A model generated the notes under the pieces. That model saw only the letters and a program-made list of their open reading frames with translations, was not told where the DNA came from and made no database searches. From Nosema muscidifuracis (Eukaryota; Microsporidia; Nosematidae), in assembly GCA_028335825.1 (NCBI GenBank), contig JAIOKI010000005.1, positions 496,001 to 560,000 on the forward strand: a DNA stretch of 64,000 bases, given 5' to 3'. Positions 34,900 to 47,631 of the stretch are shown here, piece after piece (the stretch's first letter is position 1; every line of letters begins with the position of its first letter). A program made the position numbers and the translations under genes.

Positions 34900-35330
34900 A
34901 CAGAAGGTAAAAGAAATTAACTGATCATAATTTATGAAGTGTGTTAACCCAAGAAAACAAAATAATTTGACTCTTGAAATTAAATTGTATAATCATAGAA
35001 AAAGAATACAGGAGATCGTTTTATTCTTAATAGAGTTCAAGATTATTATCCAAGGGATGTCACAGATGTTGTTACAATTAGTAGAAAATATTTGTATGAG
35101 AATTAAAAAGACACATCGCGATTATTAAAATGAATTTGACTATAAAATAAAATATATTTAAAATAAAAATAATGTTATTGCAGATGAACTTTTGAGATGT
35201 TATGCTACCCTACTTTATAGAGCTATATTAATAAAATCAAAAAAATTGGAACTCTTGCGAAATGAATGCTGTCTGTTCGATGCAAACAAAAATCTAATGA
35301 AAGATAACATTATAGAGCAATAGTTAAAAA
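34900..35330 (+). mobile_element. Ty3/gypsy RNase H-end fossil
   Basis: Short plus-strand remnant. Around 35.12-35.22 kb the strings NEFDYKIKYI and KNNVIADELLR match the C-terminal edge of Ty3/gypsy RNase H. Only this part is readable; broken, several breaks. Upstream RT was not identified. Confidence 0.5.
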
Positions 35331-36615
35331 TGAAAATAGTATGCATAGAAACATTAGTAGTGTTTCTAATAATAGTAGAAAAGAAAAATTAATAGAAATA
35401 TTATCTTCGTTTATTAATAATTTAAAACATGTTGTAGATATGTTTCATATTGTAAAATGTATACAAATGGTTTTTATATAGATGTCATAAAAAATAATTA
35501 TAAAAATGGTTTTTATATAAATAATTTACAATTATAAAAATATTACTAATTATTAAATCATAGTCTGTAAATGCAAAACAGAAGTAATTTGTGACTTTTT
35601 AAATATTTCTCGGAGATATGTATGGTGTATAAAAATGATATCTAGCATTGAAAAATACAGATTAACTAACAAGAAAAAATAGGTGGACTAAATATATAAG
35701 TAGAAATAAGCAAAAGTAAATTTATAAAAGTCAAATACCACAGAAGGCGTTTAGGATTTTTGGATGATAGAAAGAATATTTAACAGAAGACTGATAGTGA
35801 TTGCTGTAAACGAAAGAAAAAGACAAACACTAAAAGAGCTGCTGTAAGATATGTTCATTATGATTATATAATTCATAATAATTGTAAACAATATCCAAAT
35901 TATGCAATCTTCTTTCTGCATATAAAAATGTAAATCATTTGTAAATTCTACTAATTTATATCATAAAAATACTATTAAGAAGAACTGGTAAGATATAGAA
36001 GCAGAAACACATCTAGGCATAAATATATAAAAAAACATTAATAGCTTTTTGGCAAGGTATATGGAAAAAAGATTTATTTGCTAATATATTAAGGTCTTAA
36101 GCAATTTCAAAATATGAATAAAATTAAAATGAATCAGAATGCAAAAATTTATAAAAAACAAGATTTGAAAATAAGCACTGATATATAGGCTTTTGGAGTA
36201 AAAATTCTAAAACCTCCATATAAAAAACATGATATATCCTAAAAATTATAAATATATTTTTACAGAATGATAAAGTTGTATTTTGCATATAAGATTGATT
36301 CTGATAGTGCTATAAGGTTTTGTTAATTGATAAATCAATATTGTAAACATGAAGTAATAATATCTGATACAGGAAGAATATATTGGTAAAGAAATCAGAG
36401 AGTCAAATGGAATACGAGAAACGGAAAACAAAACTACATCATTTAAATTAAGTATCAGAAAAATCAAGATATCTACAATACAATTTTTGACGTCTAGAAA
36501 ACAAATAATTTAGTCTATAACATAAATATTAAGATGCCACTATAATGATGTCAGATATATGAAAACTTCTATATTTTTTCTTTTTTATATTGTTATTTAT
36601 ATGTTTTGTTCACCT
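35331..36615. other. AT-rich region, nothing recognised
   Basis: Contains a small imperfect tandem duplication near 35463-35530 (two copies of AAATGGTTTTTATATA about 40 bp apart). No gene motif found. It may be the worn downstream part of the preceding fossil. Confidence 0.5.
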
Positions 36616-36619
36616 TTAA

Positions 36620-39600
36620 TTTATAACGTCTTTTCATATTAGTTTTAGTCATTTCAAATATTTAAGAAAAAAAATGAAAGGACACGTAAACGAGTGGAAG
36701 AAGTTTTGCTTAAAATAAAATGTATACTTCAAAACATGAATGTCACTTATGCAACAACTTTAGGAAGTGATCTATTGATTCTTTAGAAGAATGCGACATG
36801 TATACATAAATTAATAAAGATTGTAGAATTCGAATAAACTTGTGGATAGAGAAATTATAATTAAAAAACTAAACTAGCATTTAATTAGCAAAAGAAGGTG
36901 GAATTAAGAGAAAATAAAAACTGAGTTCATTTTATATTTTGTAATCTTGAAGATTACAAAATGTAGATTTAACCTAATATCAAATTTTAAAAAAGTTTAA
37001 AATATAAAATAATTTATCCTAAGAATGAAATAGACTGAATCCCAGCTAGTAATATTACCAGACATATAGCAGTTATTATAAACATGACTTAATTCACACA
37101 GGTCAGGCAGAATGTATAAAAATATTTAAAAAGCAAAAAATTCTATTAAAATACGTTGATTGTAAAGTTTGAATGATGAGACACGTCATTCACGAATATT
37201 ATATTCACTAAGATACAGAAAGAAAAGCTTATTCTTAATATAAAGGCATTAGGCCTCAATTACTCAATGGTAGAAAGAGAAGATTATTTTTTATATAAAA
37301 ACTGAATGATAATATATGATTCATGAGTCTTGATATCAATCATCTTTCCAAAAAGAAAGTAGATTTTGAGGTTCTCTTGAAGAAAGAGGAACCAGATATT
37401 ATCTGTATTCAGGAAACATGGATAATATATATGCTACCTATTAGACTAGAAAAGTATACTGCAGTGGTAACAATTAGTAGTGAAAAGAATAAACCGTGTC
37501 TAATGACTTTTTCTAGAAATAATAAATCTATCAGATATTCCAAGAAATGAACTGACTCAAATATATTGCAAACTATAGTTGAGTTTAAGCCAGTAGACAA
37601 ATGGAATAAGTATTTAATTATTAATGTCTACATACTGCAAGAGAGATGTCTCAGGAAAGAGGTTCTTGCCAGAACTACTATCCTTATACAAAAAGAGAAA
37701 TTAATAAATCACTATAGTAAGATCATAATGGCAATGATATGAATATGCAGGATTTCATCTCTTTAGAAAGAATTAAATGAAGTTGAAGTACCAATTGTAC
37801 TAAAGTCCAACATTAATGAGGAAACAAGAATCTTCAAGAATGAAAAATGATCTAACAAAAAATTGATTCAATATTTAGTTTGTTGGAGAGTGATAATGAG
37901 AAGATCATTATATCAAATGTTTGGGTACTAAGTGACAACCAGTGCTAAATCGAAAATTAAAATAGCTGTTTATGATGTCTCAGATCAATTAGTTAACGAC
38001 AAAAGAATGCTTAAAAATCTCAGGATGATAAACAAGCTAAGAAAAAGTCGTATATTTTTAGGAATTTACAGAAGAGAAAAATATACTCATGATTCTCAAT
38101 GGGATAAATACACGTCAAGGTCATCAAAGAAAAGAGGCTTGAAGCTAAAGTTGTTATGAGAAACTTTAACGAAGTTAAATTAATTAGAAGCAACTAAAAA
38201 GTTGTTTCGAAAAAATAAATCTGTTTTTTGGACTTTACAAGCTGTAAAGCTTTTTAGAAGTAATATATCAAGAGAATTCTGAAAATTGTTTAAAAACTCA
38301 AAGAGTACTTCCATTAGATTGAAAATGTTGTTCTAATTGATCAAGCCGGTATTTTACATACATGCCAAAAAAAGCTAGAAAAGTTAAAATTTTTTTTTGT
38401 TGGTTTAGCATCGGAAAATTAAATAAATAGTATTGTATACAATAAAACTAATCTTTCTGGTGCATATCTTATTATAACCGAAGAATTTATATATGCGTTA
38501 AAGAAATGTAATAAAAATAAAGCAGTCGGTTCCTATGAAATTCCAAATGAACTATACTCACATTTGTTTTGTAATGAAGTAAAAGATAGTTTTTCTTAAA
38601 TTTATGCTAGTTAAACTAAATAGATATATCAATGGAGATAATTCTTAAAAATAATGGAGCATTGCAAATATAATTTAATTGATTATAAAGGTATCCCTTT
38701 AATTAACATAATTAATAAGATATATCTCAAAATAGTTAGTATAGTGCGATTCAGTATATTTAACAAGCCAATATCAAGCGGGTTTCTGAGTAGTTGAAGA
38801 ATGTTATAGTTCAAATTACTTCTCTACTTGAAATAGAAATAAGCGAATACAAAGGAAAAAGTACATTAATATACTCCATAGACTTTGAGAAAGCTTATGA
38901 TAATGCTAATCATAACTTACTATTTAATAAGCTAGAAAACATGATATTCCTAATTACTTGATAAATAAGATAAATGATATCTATAAAAATACTATCAAGC
39001 GAGTTAAAATCTCAGTCGAGACATCTAATATCTATTGCTTCATTAAAGGAGCAAGAAAGATTTCCGTTGTTATTCAACATCTTAATCAATGATATACTTT
39101 AAGGCGTAGAATGATTATTGATTCCAATACAAATACAACAATTTCAGTACTTATGTTTGCTGATAAAATAGTTGCTTTATGAAACGGCGACATTGATCTT
39201 GAAGCTAAAATCATGAAAATCTCAAAATGGGCTGTTGATAACAAAATGAAGATCGAACATAGAAAAAATGTAATATTAGAATTGGCTGTACATTATAGTA
39301 CTCAAGTAATTAGAAGTCTTTACTCTCTACATAAATACTTTGTTGATATTGAAGAATCAAAGAATATAGATATCTAGATGTTCTCATAAAAAGAAATATC
39401 ATAGAAGAACGTTTAGTCAAAGACACAACTGCGCGTTACAAGAAATATCTACATACTGAAATTGTTAAATCATAGTATTAACCTAAGATTCAGGGCTATC
39501 TGAAATGTGTACTTGTACCTGTATTAATGTATGGCAGTAAATTTTGAGAATGTTAAGTATAAGAGCAGGTAAGATCAATAAAGTATTAGGAAATCACTGG

Positions 39601-40203
39601 GGCTGATATTCAAAGAGAGATTTTTGATATTGAAGTTTTCTAGAATAAGTAACAAGAATAAAGTAAAACAAAATCTTGGTAATAATGCTGGATTAAAGTG
39701 TAATTAAGATAAACCTAAAAAGCTCTATTACATCATAAAGTTCTTAGATAGAATGATTTTGAATAGAAATATTATACTAATAATAGACTCAGAGAGCTTG
39801 ATTGGAGTACAAGTAATTGATTTATATCATTAGATAGCAAATAATTAAGCAATATAAAAGGGTGAGCTAATTTATTAAAAGAAAGATTTTTATTTATTTA
39901 TACATAGGAGAGAGCAGGTAAGATATTGTAATACTTATGCTGGACTGAGTTATGTTCTTAATTTGTGTATGTAGTCATAATATGTTTTTCTATCTGTCTT
40001 TTGGCGGATTCTTAGCCTTCATAGCTTTGACTTTAAGTAGTCCTAAGGTGACAATTTTTTCTCATATAAGTGAGACTGTACAGGTATACTGGCGTGTAAA
40101 GCGATATATTGATTTTTTGTCTAGCAGTGATGTTTTGGGAGTTCCATTGGTTTTACTTCTATATTAATTTTTATTTTTAATATGTAAATAAATAAATTTA
40201 TTT
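36620..40203 (+). mobile_element. Decayed LINE-B (APE-type, LINE-A relative)
   Basis: Near full-length ORF2 region of a LINE related to LINE-A. The longest open piece, 37323-37550, is the start of the APE endonuclease (LDINHLSKKK, IICIQETW). RT motif A is at ~38.87 kb (YSIDFEKAYDNANHNLLFNK), the FADD region at ~39.15 kb (LMFADKIVAL), and the C-terminal region at ~39.6-39.8 kb. The 3' UTR at 39.9-40.18 kb (GACTTTAAGTAGTCCTAAGG, then GGTATACTGGCGTGTAAAGC) matches the LINE-B fragment at 59.4-59.7 kb. Dozens of stops and frame changes, plus small deletions. The second Asp of FADD is read as Lys. The 5' limit is uncertain; ORF1 is not clearly readable. Confidence 0.7.
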
Positions 40204-40750
40204 TATTTAGATAAGATAATGGATGAGTTCTGTATTAAAATAAGATATATGAAAGTAGCTTGAAATAGATTCAGAGCATTATAGGCTTTTTATAATGAAC
40301 ATTTTTACATCACAGAAGATGGGTTGAAGCTTTAAAGTCTAAGCCAAGTTTATATCTTAGTCTTATTCTTCGTGACTTTTGTACAGATAAGAGGGTACAG
40401 CAATTGATAGAGTATTTGACCTATTGCCGAATAGTTGAGATCGTTTATTCCGGAAAATCCACAGGTTAAAGGATTACAAATTCCTAATACAAGAGTACTA
40501 GTGATGCAGAAAAGAAATTAGCCTAACATATTAACTTTGAGAGGTTGAATGATTTGTTTATGCCGTAGAATTTTTCTAGAACTGAACCAAGTTATTATCA
40601 TCACTTACTTGTTAAGTCTGATCTCGGCTCATAAACTGCGGTGATTCTTTGTTTCGTTTTTTTTTTCATATCAAACGTTTCTTTCTCCAAGCAAGACAGA
40701 AAGATGAGATGGTGTGTGTCGTCGAATAAAAAATTAAGCGCTTTGGTGCC
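40204..40750 (+). pseudogene. 5'-truncated LINE fragment joined to LINE-B tail
   Basis: Starts immediately after the AT-rich tail of the decayed LINE-B with sequence matching LINE-A ORF2 near 9027 (GATAATGGATGAGTTCTG, MDEFCI…NRFRAL). It continues through a 53-codon open stretch (RRWVEALKSKPSLYLSLIL…) that I place in the ORF2 C-terminal region by position only. It ends with a 3' UTR remnant at ~40.69-40.73 kb (CCAAGCAAGACAG…GGTGTGTGTC) like that of LINE-A. It shows the same tail-to-fragment linkage as at 59-61 kb, but much older. Confidence 0.55.
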
Positions 40751-41600
40751 ATACAAGTTTTCTTTTTATTTAAATACGTTATTTTGTTAAAGTGAATATC
40801 AGTCAGAAGATGACACGAATTATTATAAGTCATTAAGTACAGATAAATCATTGTAGTCATTCGTAATTAAGTACAAATATTAGTTACTCATAAATATAAA
40901 TAGTAACTTTTCAGTGACGTGATATTTTTTTAAATGAATCTTAATAAAATAAGACAAATAGCTTACTTAATTTGATATTAATTAAATTATTTCAATATAT
41001 TTCTTAATGTCCCATTTTTATGATAAATTTTATTGCTGTTTTGAGACGACTCATTATCTAATGTAAATACAAAAACTATTAACTTACACAATCTTAATAT
41101 TACTCACATTACCTTGGTTTTAAGAGTCAACTTTTCTAAAACGTTTTATTTATTTTTATCTATCTTTCATTCTCCCAAGTTCTTCCATGTATTTATAAAA
41201 ATTATTAATATAATAACATATTTAGTATTTATTTAGACTAGCACACAATTTACAACGTATCTTTAAATAAGTCAAGTTTTTGATTTTTTTAATGACTGTT
41301 ATATTTTAAAGAGTGCATCTTGATCATTATAAAACAATTTTCACACTGATTATATAGTATTATAACTTTATATACTATTTAATTGTATGAAATTATAATT
41401 GGGTTATCTTTCAAGCTCTGTAAAATGTGTTTTGTGACAATTTATAATGATAAATAAAATAAAAAACATTTTTAATTTAAATTTAACTATATTTATTTAG
41501 GTATAGAATAACATTGTCAATTGTTTTCGTTTTGAATGAAATCCTTAAGCTCCATAGTGAGACAATATTTCTCTACTAAACAATGACCTGAAATTTGTTT
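40751..41600. other. AT-rich spacer, nothing recognised
   Basis: About 0.85 kb with no readable gene, RNA or repeat. Confidence 0.55.
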
Positions 41601-43325
41601 TTACATAATTTAATAAGTTTTCTTCTTTTTAATCATAAAAATTATATAAACAGTTTCAAAACCTATCTGTAGTAAGCAAAAAATATGCCGGTTATTGTTT
41701 AAAGTAGATAAAATAATATTAAAGAAAATGATATAAGTTTCTTGAATTTTATTTGAAATAAAACAATAGATCAGAGTAAAAACTCTGTCCATTGAAATCT
41801 CTATGTATGATATATACTTGATAAAAACTACATGGAGAAAACTTAAAAGTTTCATCAATATAAATCTTCTTAAATACTCTATATCACAAGTAATAACTAT
41901 CTTTTCTTCATCCAACTTTTTATTTAAGAAGAAACTTTTACCATTTGGTAAATTAATTTCAGTAATATCAAAATTAGCTGAATCTAAAATGCCGGTAAAT
42001 GACATACAATCTCACTTAAATCTATAAATAGATGTTTATACACTATCAAATGATATATCTTGTCATTGTATCAGAACAAAACCCATAAATGCCACAGATG
42101 ATTCTAAAGGTCTTATTATATTGCTCTTCATTTCAGATTTAAGAATATTATTGAAATCTGTAGTTTCCATATGGTTACCACTTGGTTTATAAGTTCATCA
42201 TTGAAAGAAGTTGCTCTTGCATTACAATTTTCATTAGATCTAGTACCTTTGTCCTTATGTCTATAGATATAATTATCTATAGCTGAAGTTTAATTTCATT
42301 TCTGTCCGTTAATCCAAAAGAAATTCATAATATAGGAGTTATTTTTAAAAATCCGGGCGTTTAAGGAAATCACCATAATATCCTATCCCAGACGACTAAA
42401 TTTTTATGACATTAGTATAAATGCGTCAATCTTTGATAATAAGTAATCAATATTTGTTTTCGCCTGCATTATTTTCTCAAAAGCTTATCTGGTTCTTTTC
42501 TCTTCGGTTTAATTGGTTGGCTTTATATATATTGCTTATTATTAAGGAAAATAAAAAAATCAGTAGCATCTAATAAAAACAAGCTATGTATCAAAAACTT
42601 TATATCTAATAGTTGTATTTTATACTATCATAATGGCTTTACATGTATTAAAAATTCTTTAAACATCACAAACATTAAGGTTTAGGACTGCGTCAAATTA
42701 ATTATCAATAAAGCATCAGACCTAATTTAAAAAAATAATATGGCATCAACAGATTGCCAACACTTCTATTGTTATTTTTAGCCACATTGTATACTAGTAA
42801 ATACTATTTCTTTTTCATGTAAATTAAGTTTCTTTTTATACTATAAATAGCGTTTTTAATTTTAAAACTATTTAAACAGTAACTTTTATTTCTTTAAGAA
42901 ACTTAATAATTTGTTTCATACTAAAAAATTATTCAATAAATTTCTTTTAACAATAGCAAAAGTATCATTTTTCGTTTCTTTTATGTGATCATTAAATGAT
43001 GTATTGTAGACTGGTCTTTATCGGGCTGACTGAAGATTTAGTAAAATTTAGTTTTTTCGTTATATTCATTGTCTCGGTTCATCCTTTTTTGGCTTTAACT
43101 TAATTTATCTTTTATTTTAAACATTAACGATTAATATTATTATAGATTTATAAATAACCAGTTGAATTTGTGAATTAAACATATTATTTAGATAAATTAA
43201 TTAATATATGTAAGGGTCTTATTATATTATTACAAATTAATTTAGCTTTTAATCTTTTGATAACTCCTTTAAATAGATCAAGATTGCTTTGAAATGAATT
43301 AATCATTCTCTGAACTTATCTTCAG
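41601..43325 (-). other. Unresolved LINE-like decayed region, minus strand
   Basis: Lies downstream (minus sense) of a LINE ORF1 relic. The first part (43.3-43.2 kb) has SFQSNLDLFKGVIKRLKAKLI, resembling the basic N-terminus of LINE ORF2. The later part has a 131-codon open frame (42005-41610) that I do not recognise. It may be ORF2 decayed past recognition or yet another ORF1 N-terminus. Confidence 0.35.
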
Positions 43326-44350
43326 TGCATGTCAAGATTATTTCTCTGACATGCATTATTAAAGAAAGCTTTTTCTGCTTATTTTGCTTTTTTCTGCAAA
43401 CTCGATTTTTATCACTTTTAATGCCTTATCAAAAGGTACAAGCTTTTTTTTCAGAATTGCGATGACATCATTGATAGCAAACAACAAATTTTCTCTATTA
43501 TCAGAGATATGTATAACCGTTCAATCAGTGGCTGATATAACTCTAATATCTTTTGATATGTTGAATAAGGCTTGGACAGCCTCCATGAATAAATCGTCTC
43601 TTATTATGAACATCCTCTCTGCATCCTTTATATCTTCAATTAGAGAACAATTCTTTCCTCAGAATCTTTCTTCATTTCTATTTTTAATAGCTCTTCCTTT
43701 TATAGTTAAGCTGTATGAGTATTAATATATTGTTCATTTCCTTTTTTAGTCATTTAATCTATTCACTTCCTTTCCATAATAAGTTTCATTTTTAATTTTT
43801 TTTCTTACAATCATTTTCTTGCTCGAGATCAACCATAAATAGGGAGTATTTGTCTACTTGTTCAAACTTTTACTTATAAACCTTGACCTAGTTCTTTTTT
43901 TAAATGCTTGCTAACGGCTGTCTAGCATTCCTCAGTCTTATCTGCTGAAGCAATATTCTGCTTGACATTTTTATATATCAATTTAAAGCCGTTGTCACTT
44001 AATTTAAAAAATTAGATGATTAAGCCTGCTTCCTACATACTGTATTTAGATCAGTTGTTTGAGCTTTAGTGATGTTTTCACCCAACACCTTCTTTTTTAT
44101 TGTTAAAATTTACAATTGATTTATTACCAACTTCTTTTTTCACTACTGATCATCACGATCCTTTGGAAAAGACTCTCATTTAAATCTTTGAAGGCTTCTA
44201 AACAATTTTTTTATATGAGTTCTTATAAGAATAAATTATTTTCATGCTATTTCTTCAATCATTTCAGCTTAAACTTTTCTTTATTTAGCTCATCATAAAT
44301 GATATCCAAGTACATTTAATAACTGCACTCATATTGTGTAAACTCTTAAA
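43326..44350 (-). pseudogene. LINE ORF1 relic (second in minus-strand chain)
   Basis: At 43.68-43.40 kb on the minus strand a readable stretch (RMFIIRDDLFMEAVQALFNI, then ISDNRENLLFAINDVIAILK and LVPFDKALKVIKI) aligns with the C-terminal core of LINE-A ORF1 (ILLVRYEAVLRVADSL…KDKIVADLAVIKKSW…VPLQKSIKVI). The upstream half is badly broken. It is diverged from LINE-A and LINE-C alike, so probably a further family. Confidence 0.6.
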
Positions 44351-44389
44351 GTAGTAAGCTAGACTATCAATCAGTCTAGCTATCTAAAA

Positions 44390-46090
44390 TCCTTATTTTT
44401 TGTTAGACTTACTCATTAGTTTTTCTAAATAAATGAAATAACCATAATCTGGTTTTTCTTTATTTAATTCTTTCATTATATACTTGTAGGCTTCTGAAAG
44501 TGGTATTAAATTCTTGAAAGTTCTAAAGAATCCCAGCAACAACATATATTTCTTTGTTGTTAGAAAATCATAGTAAAACATCTCTTCCTTACATATATTA
44601 AGTTTCTTGAAATCTTTCAAATTCTTATTCACCTTATGACAAACAATTTCTCTAAAAAGAAACAACATTGTGTCACTATCATCAATTCTTCTTATAAAAG
44701 GAAGATCTTTTGTTTCTACATACAGAAGAGCAAGCTACTAGTCTCAAATTTGTGCTGACCTTTAACTCAAGTCTGAACACCGATATGAATTTGAACTTGC
44801 AGTTAGAACAAGACTTATCTCTTTTAATTAATTTTAGAAGAGCATCTTTTGATATCTGGCTTGGTATTTCTTTTCTTGAGATTTGGTCTTCTTCTTTTTT
44901 TGAAGACATCTTATGGGATAGATTTTTTTAAAGATTTTACTTAAAAGTCTATCTTTTATCATGTATAAATAATTATCTGATTTCTTGCATTAAACTTCGT
45001 TTTTACTGTTGTTTTCTATTTTAATAAATCCGAATCTATTAGATTTTAATTTATTGTAATTGTTGACGTCCCTGGATTTCTTAAAACTCGAAATAGTTTT
45101 TGACTTATTTACATCCCCGACAGACTTCCATCAGTCATCATCTACTTGTATAACATATATAATTGATAAATGTTTATTACTGCTTTTTTACGTCACCATA
45201 TTTGATAAAAACATCATCCTTTAAAGATCCAGACTTATTATATGATTATTATTGGTCTTAGAAAAAGATGTTTTATTTTGATACATTCTTTTGCTATTTG
45301 ATGACAATCTATCTTATTAGCAAATACTTTCTCAGGAAGAGCTATGATCTTGACACTTTTTATGATGTCGTCATTTACTATTTATATTGTAGAAATATTT
45401 TTTCTGTAGTAACTTTGTAAAAATATTACTACAATATCTTGTCTGGTCTCCTATTGTATTAATATCACAACATACTCGTTCTTCAAGGAGCTCATCCAAG
45501 ACACTGCTTGTAGTTTTTCTTGATGACATGTTTATTGTTATCAGAAGACCTTTTAGATTTTATACTTATCTATTTAATTTTAATTAAATATTTTTCTATA
45601 ACTGATCTAAAATATCATCTTACTTTTGTGATGTTTTAAGAAGTTTGATTTTATTCTTGGAGGATCAGATACGGTGGTATCATTTTTATTTACAACATAG
45701 TCATCTGATTTATTTTCTTGTAAATTTTTATTTTACTATAAAAACTCTAAGTATTTATGCTAAGTTTTAATTAACTCATAATAGCTATATATAACCCTTC
45801 TAATATCCAGTGAATCTTGTTGTCTATCTTTTCTTGACATGTCAAGAAAATTATTTTGTTTAATTTTTCTGATGTAGTTACCAGGTATTCAACTTGTTCT
45901 AAAGTAATATTTTAGAGAACTAATACAAGTCTCCCTACCTATCTTCGTTTTTGTTGTAGAATTAAATAATTTATTGTTTTCATTGGTTCTCTGAACGAAA
46001 GTCATCATCTTCATCTATTTTACTGGTTCTATATCTAATAATCTCAATTTTTTACGATTAATTAATTTGAATTAAATCATATTCCATAAT
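44390..46090 (-). pseudogene. LINE-C ORF1 relic, minus strand
   Basis: Two open pieces, 44909-44682 and 44668-44393, together match the LINE-C ORF1 core seen at 10.2-10.8 kb: MSSKKEEDQISRK and ALLKLIKRDKSCSNCKFKF in the first, FYYDFLTTKKYMLLLGFFRT and DYGYFIYLEKLMSK in the second. Above 45 kb the minus strand reads as a very broken ORF1 N-terminus (for example a SLDIRRVIYSYYELIK string near 45.8 kb, resembling YNISRYSLSLIDLIK of LINE-A). Several frame changes and many stops. No ORF2 catalytic motif could be found after it; a second ORF1 relic follows instead. Confidence 0.62.
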
Positions 46091-46299
46091 TAAAATTTAT
46101 TTTTATTTGATAATTATACCATAATTTCCTCTAGGATTGAAAGATGAGAATTATTACTAAATGGTTATTATTTTATTATAAAAAAATATTAAAGTAGAAA
46201 ATAATGTGATAGACGACTAACTTTCTAGATTATATGCAATATAAGAAATTCTCAATAAGATATTCAGTAATTTTATAAGTGAAATGATATTGATATTTT

Positions 46300-47600
46300 T
46301 AAATAATGTTCAAATACTCTGCGAAAAAATATAAATATAAAATCAAAGAAAAAGAAAAAGACGATTTTTATGAGTTAAATGCGTTGATATTATTTAACTC
46401 TTTATATTTAAGCTTAGTTTTATAGGATGAGTGAATCTAAATATGAATAAAATAACTGATATTAACATGGTAGAGAAATAACCTCTCAAGACTTAAAGAA
46501 TATGATTAAAAAAATTTTTGAGAAAATATAAAAGATTTTAGTTTATTTAAATGAATAAAACTTATCTATGAAAGATTGAGTATCTTATAAAAAGAACTGA
46601 CTACGATTTAATCGATTGTAACCACGTGGTTATAGAAGAAATAAAGAATATGGATGATTCTAAATTTGAAAAAAATATATCGGGAACTTTATACAATGGT
46701 CCAAAACAACGATGAAACGATAAGTGATTTTATCGAAATTTTAGAGACTAAAACAAACAAAAATAAGATTACCAAGGTATAAAAGTTAGATATTGTTATT
46801 ACAGGTCTACAAAAAGAATATGAGAAAATCAGAAAATATTTAATCACTAATGGTGACTTTATGGATGAACATTTAAAGAAAATTGTTAAGTGAGAAGCTG
46901 AGGTATAATTAATATAAAGATAGGGATGATATTGAAGAAGTATCGAGGAGAGAGAAACTTATAGTGTAGTGCAGAATTAAAAAAAGTGTTATAAATGTAG
47001 TACTTTTAGACACATTTCTAGTCATTGTAGAAAACTGATGGATAATATTGAAAATCGAAGGTTTATTAATGAGATAAGTAAAGAACTTTAGTAAATATTG
47101 AATAAACATAATTTAATTTATACTAGAACTTTAGTATAATATTGACACTGATTCTTTTTATAATTTTCTTAGTACGGCTATTATAAGAAAATTTAATCTT
47201 TTATGTCACAACAATAAAGTTTTAATTTTTAAAGCATGTATTAAACAATTATTTGAGATACGGAAGCAGATTATTATAAATTTTATAAAGAGTTAGGTCT
47301 TACTACCAATGTTTTTTACTTCACCGAATGTAAAAACAGAAAAAATTACTTACTAGAAAGAGCATTTTCAAATTATAATAGGTGGAAAAATGAGTTGTTT
47401 TGTTGTAGTTAATACAACATTGGCTAAAGAATTATAGAGAGACTTTATAATCTATTAAATAAGCCAGTAGAGGGTTAAAAATATCGATAAAACAGCTTTT
47501 AGACAAGAAATATATACGTGAATCGAAGTATACCTTGTTAAAAAAGTTAGGCTTGTTGTGTGGCATTAATTCCTACATGAAATAATTTCCTTTTATTCTT
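46300..47600 (+). mobile_element. Gag-like retroelement fossil
   Basis: Plus-strand remnant of a gag region, with a capsid-like helical string near 46.7 kb (NNDETISDFIEILETKTNKN) and a CX2CX4HX4C zinc knuckle at ~46.99 kb (CYKCSTFRHISSHC). Broken, several breaks. Most likely the 5' part of a Ty3/gypsy element. It stops where an R2/CRE-like LINE begins, so the LINE may have inserted into it. Confidence 0.5.
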
Positions 47601-47631
47601 TATAAAAATAACTCATATATATTTATATAAC

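Noticed and set aside
40310-40480. Open 53-codon stretch (RRWVEALKSKPSLYLSLIL…) as a host-gene pseudogene
   Set aside because: It is preceded by LINE ORF2 sequence and followed by a LINE 3' UTR remnant, so LINE origin is simpler.
41610-42005. 131-codon minus-strand frame as a possible host gene
   Set aside because: No recognisable family, and it sits within a LINE-like decayed stretch. Kept only as part of an unresolved region.
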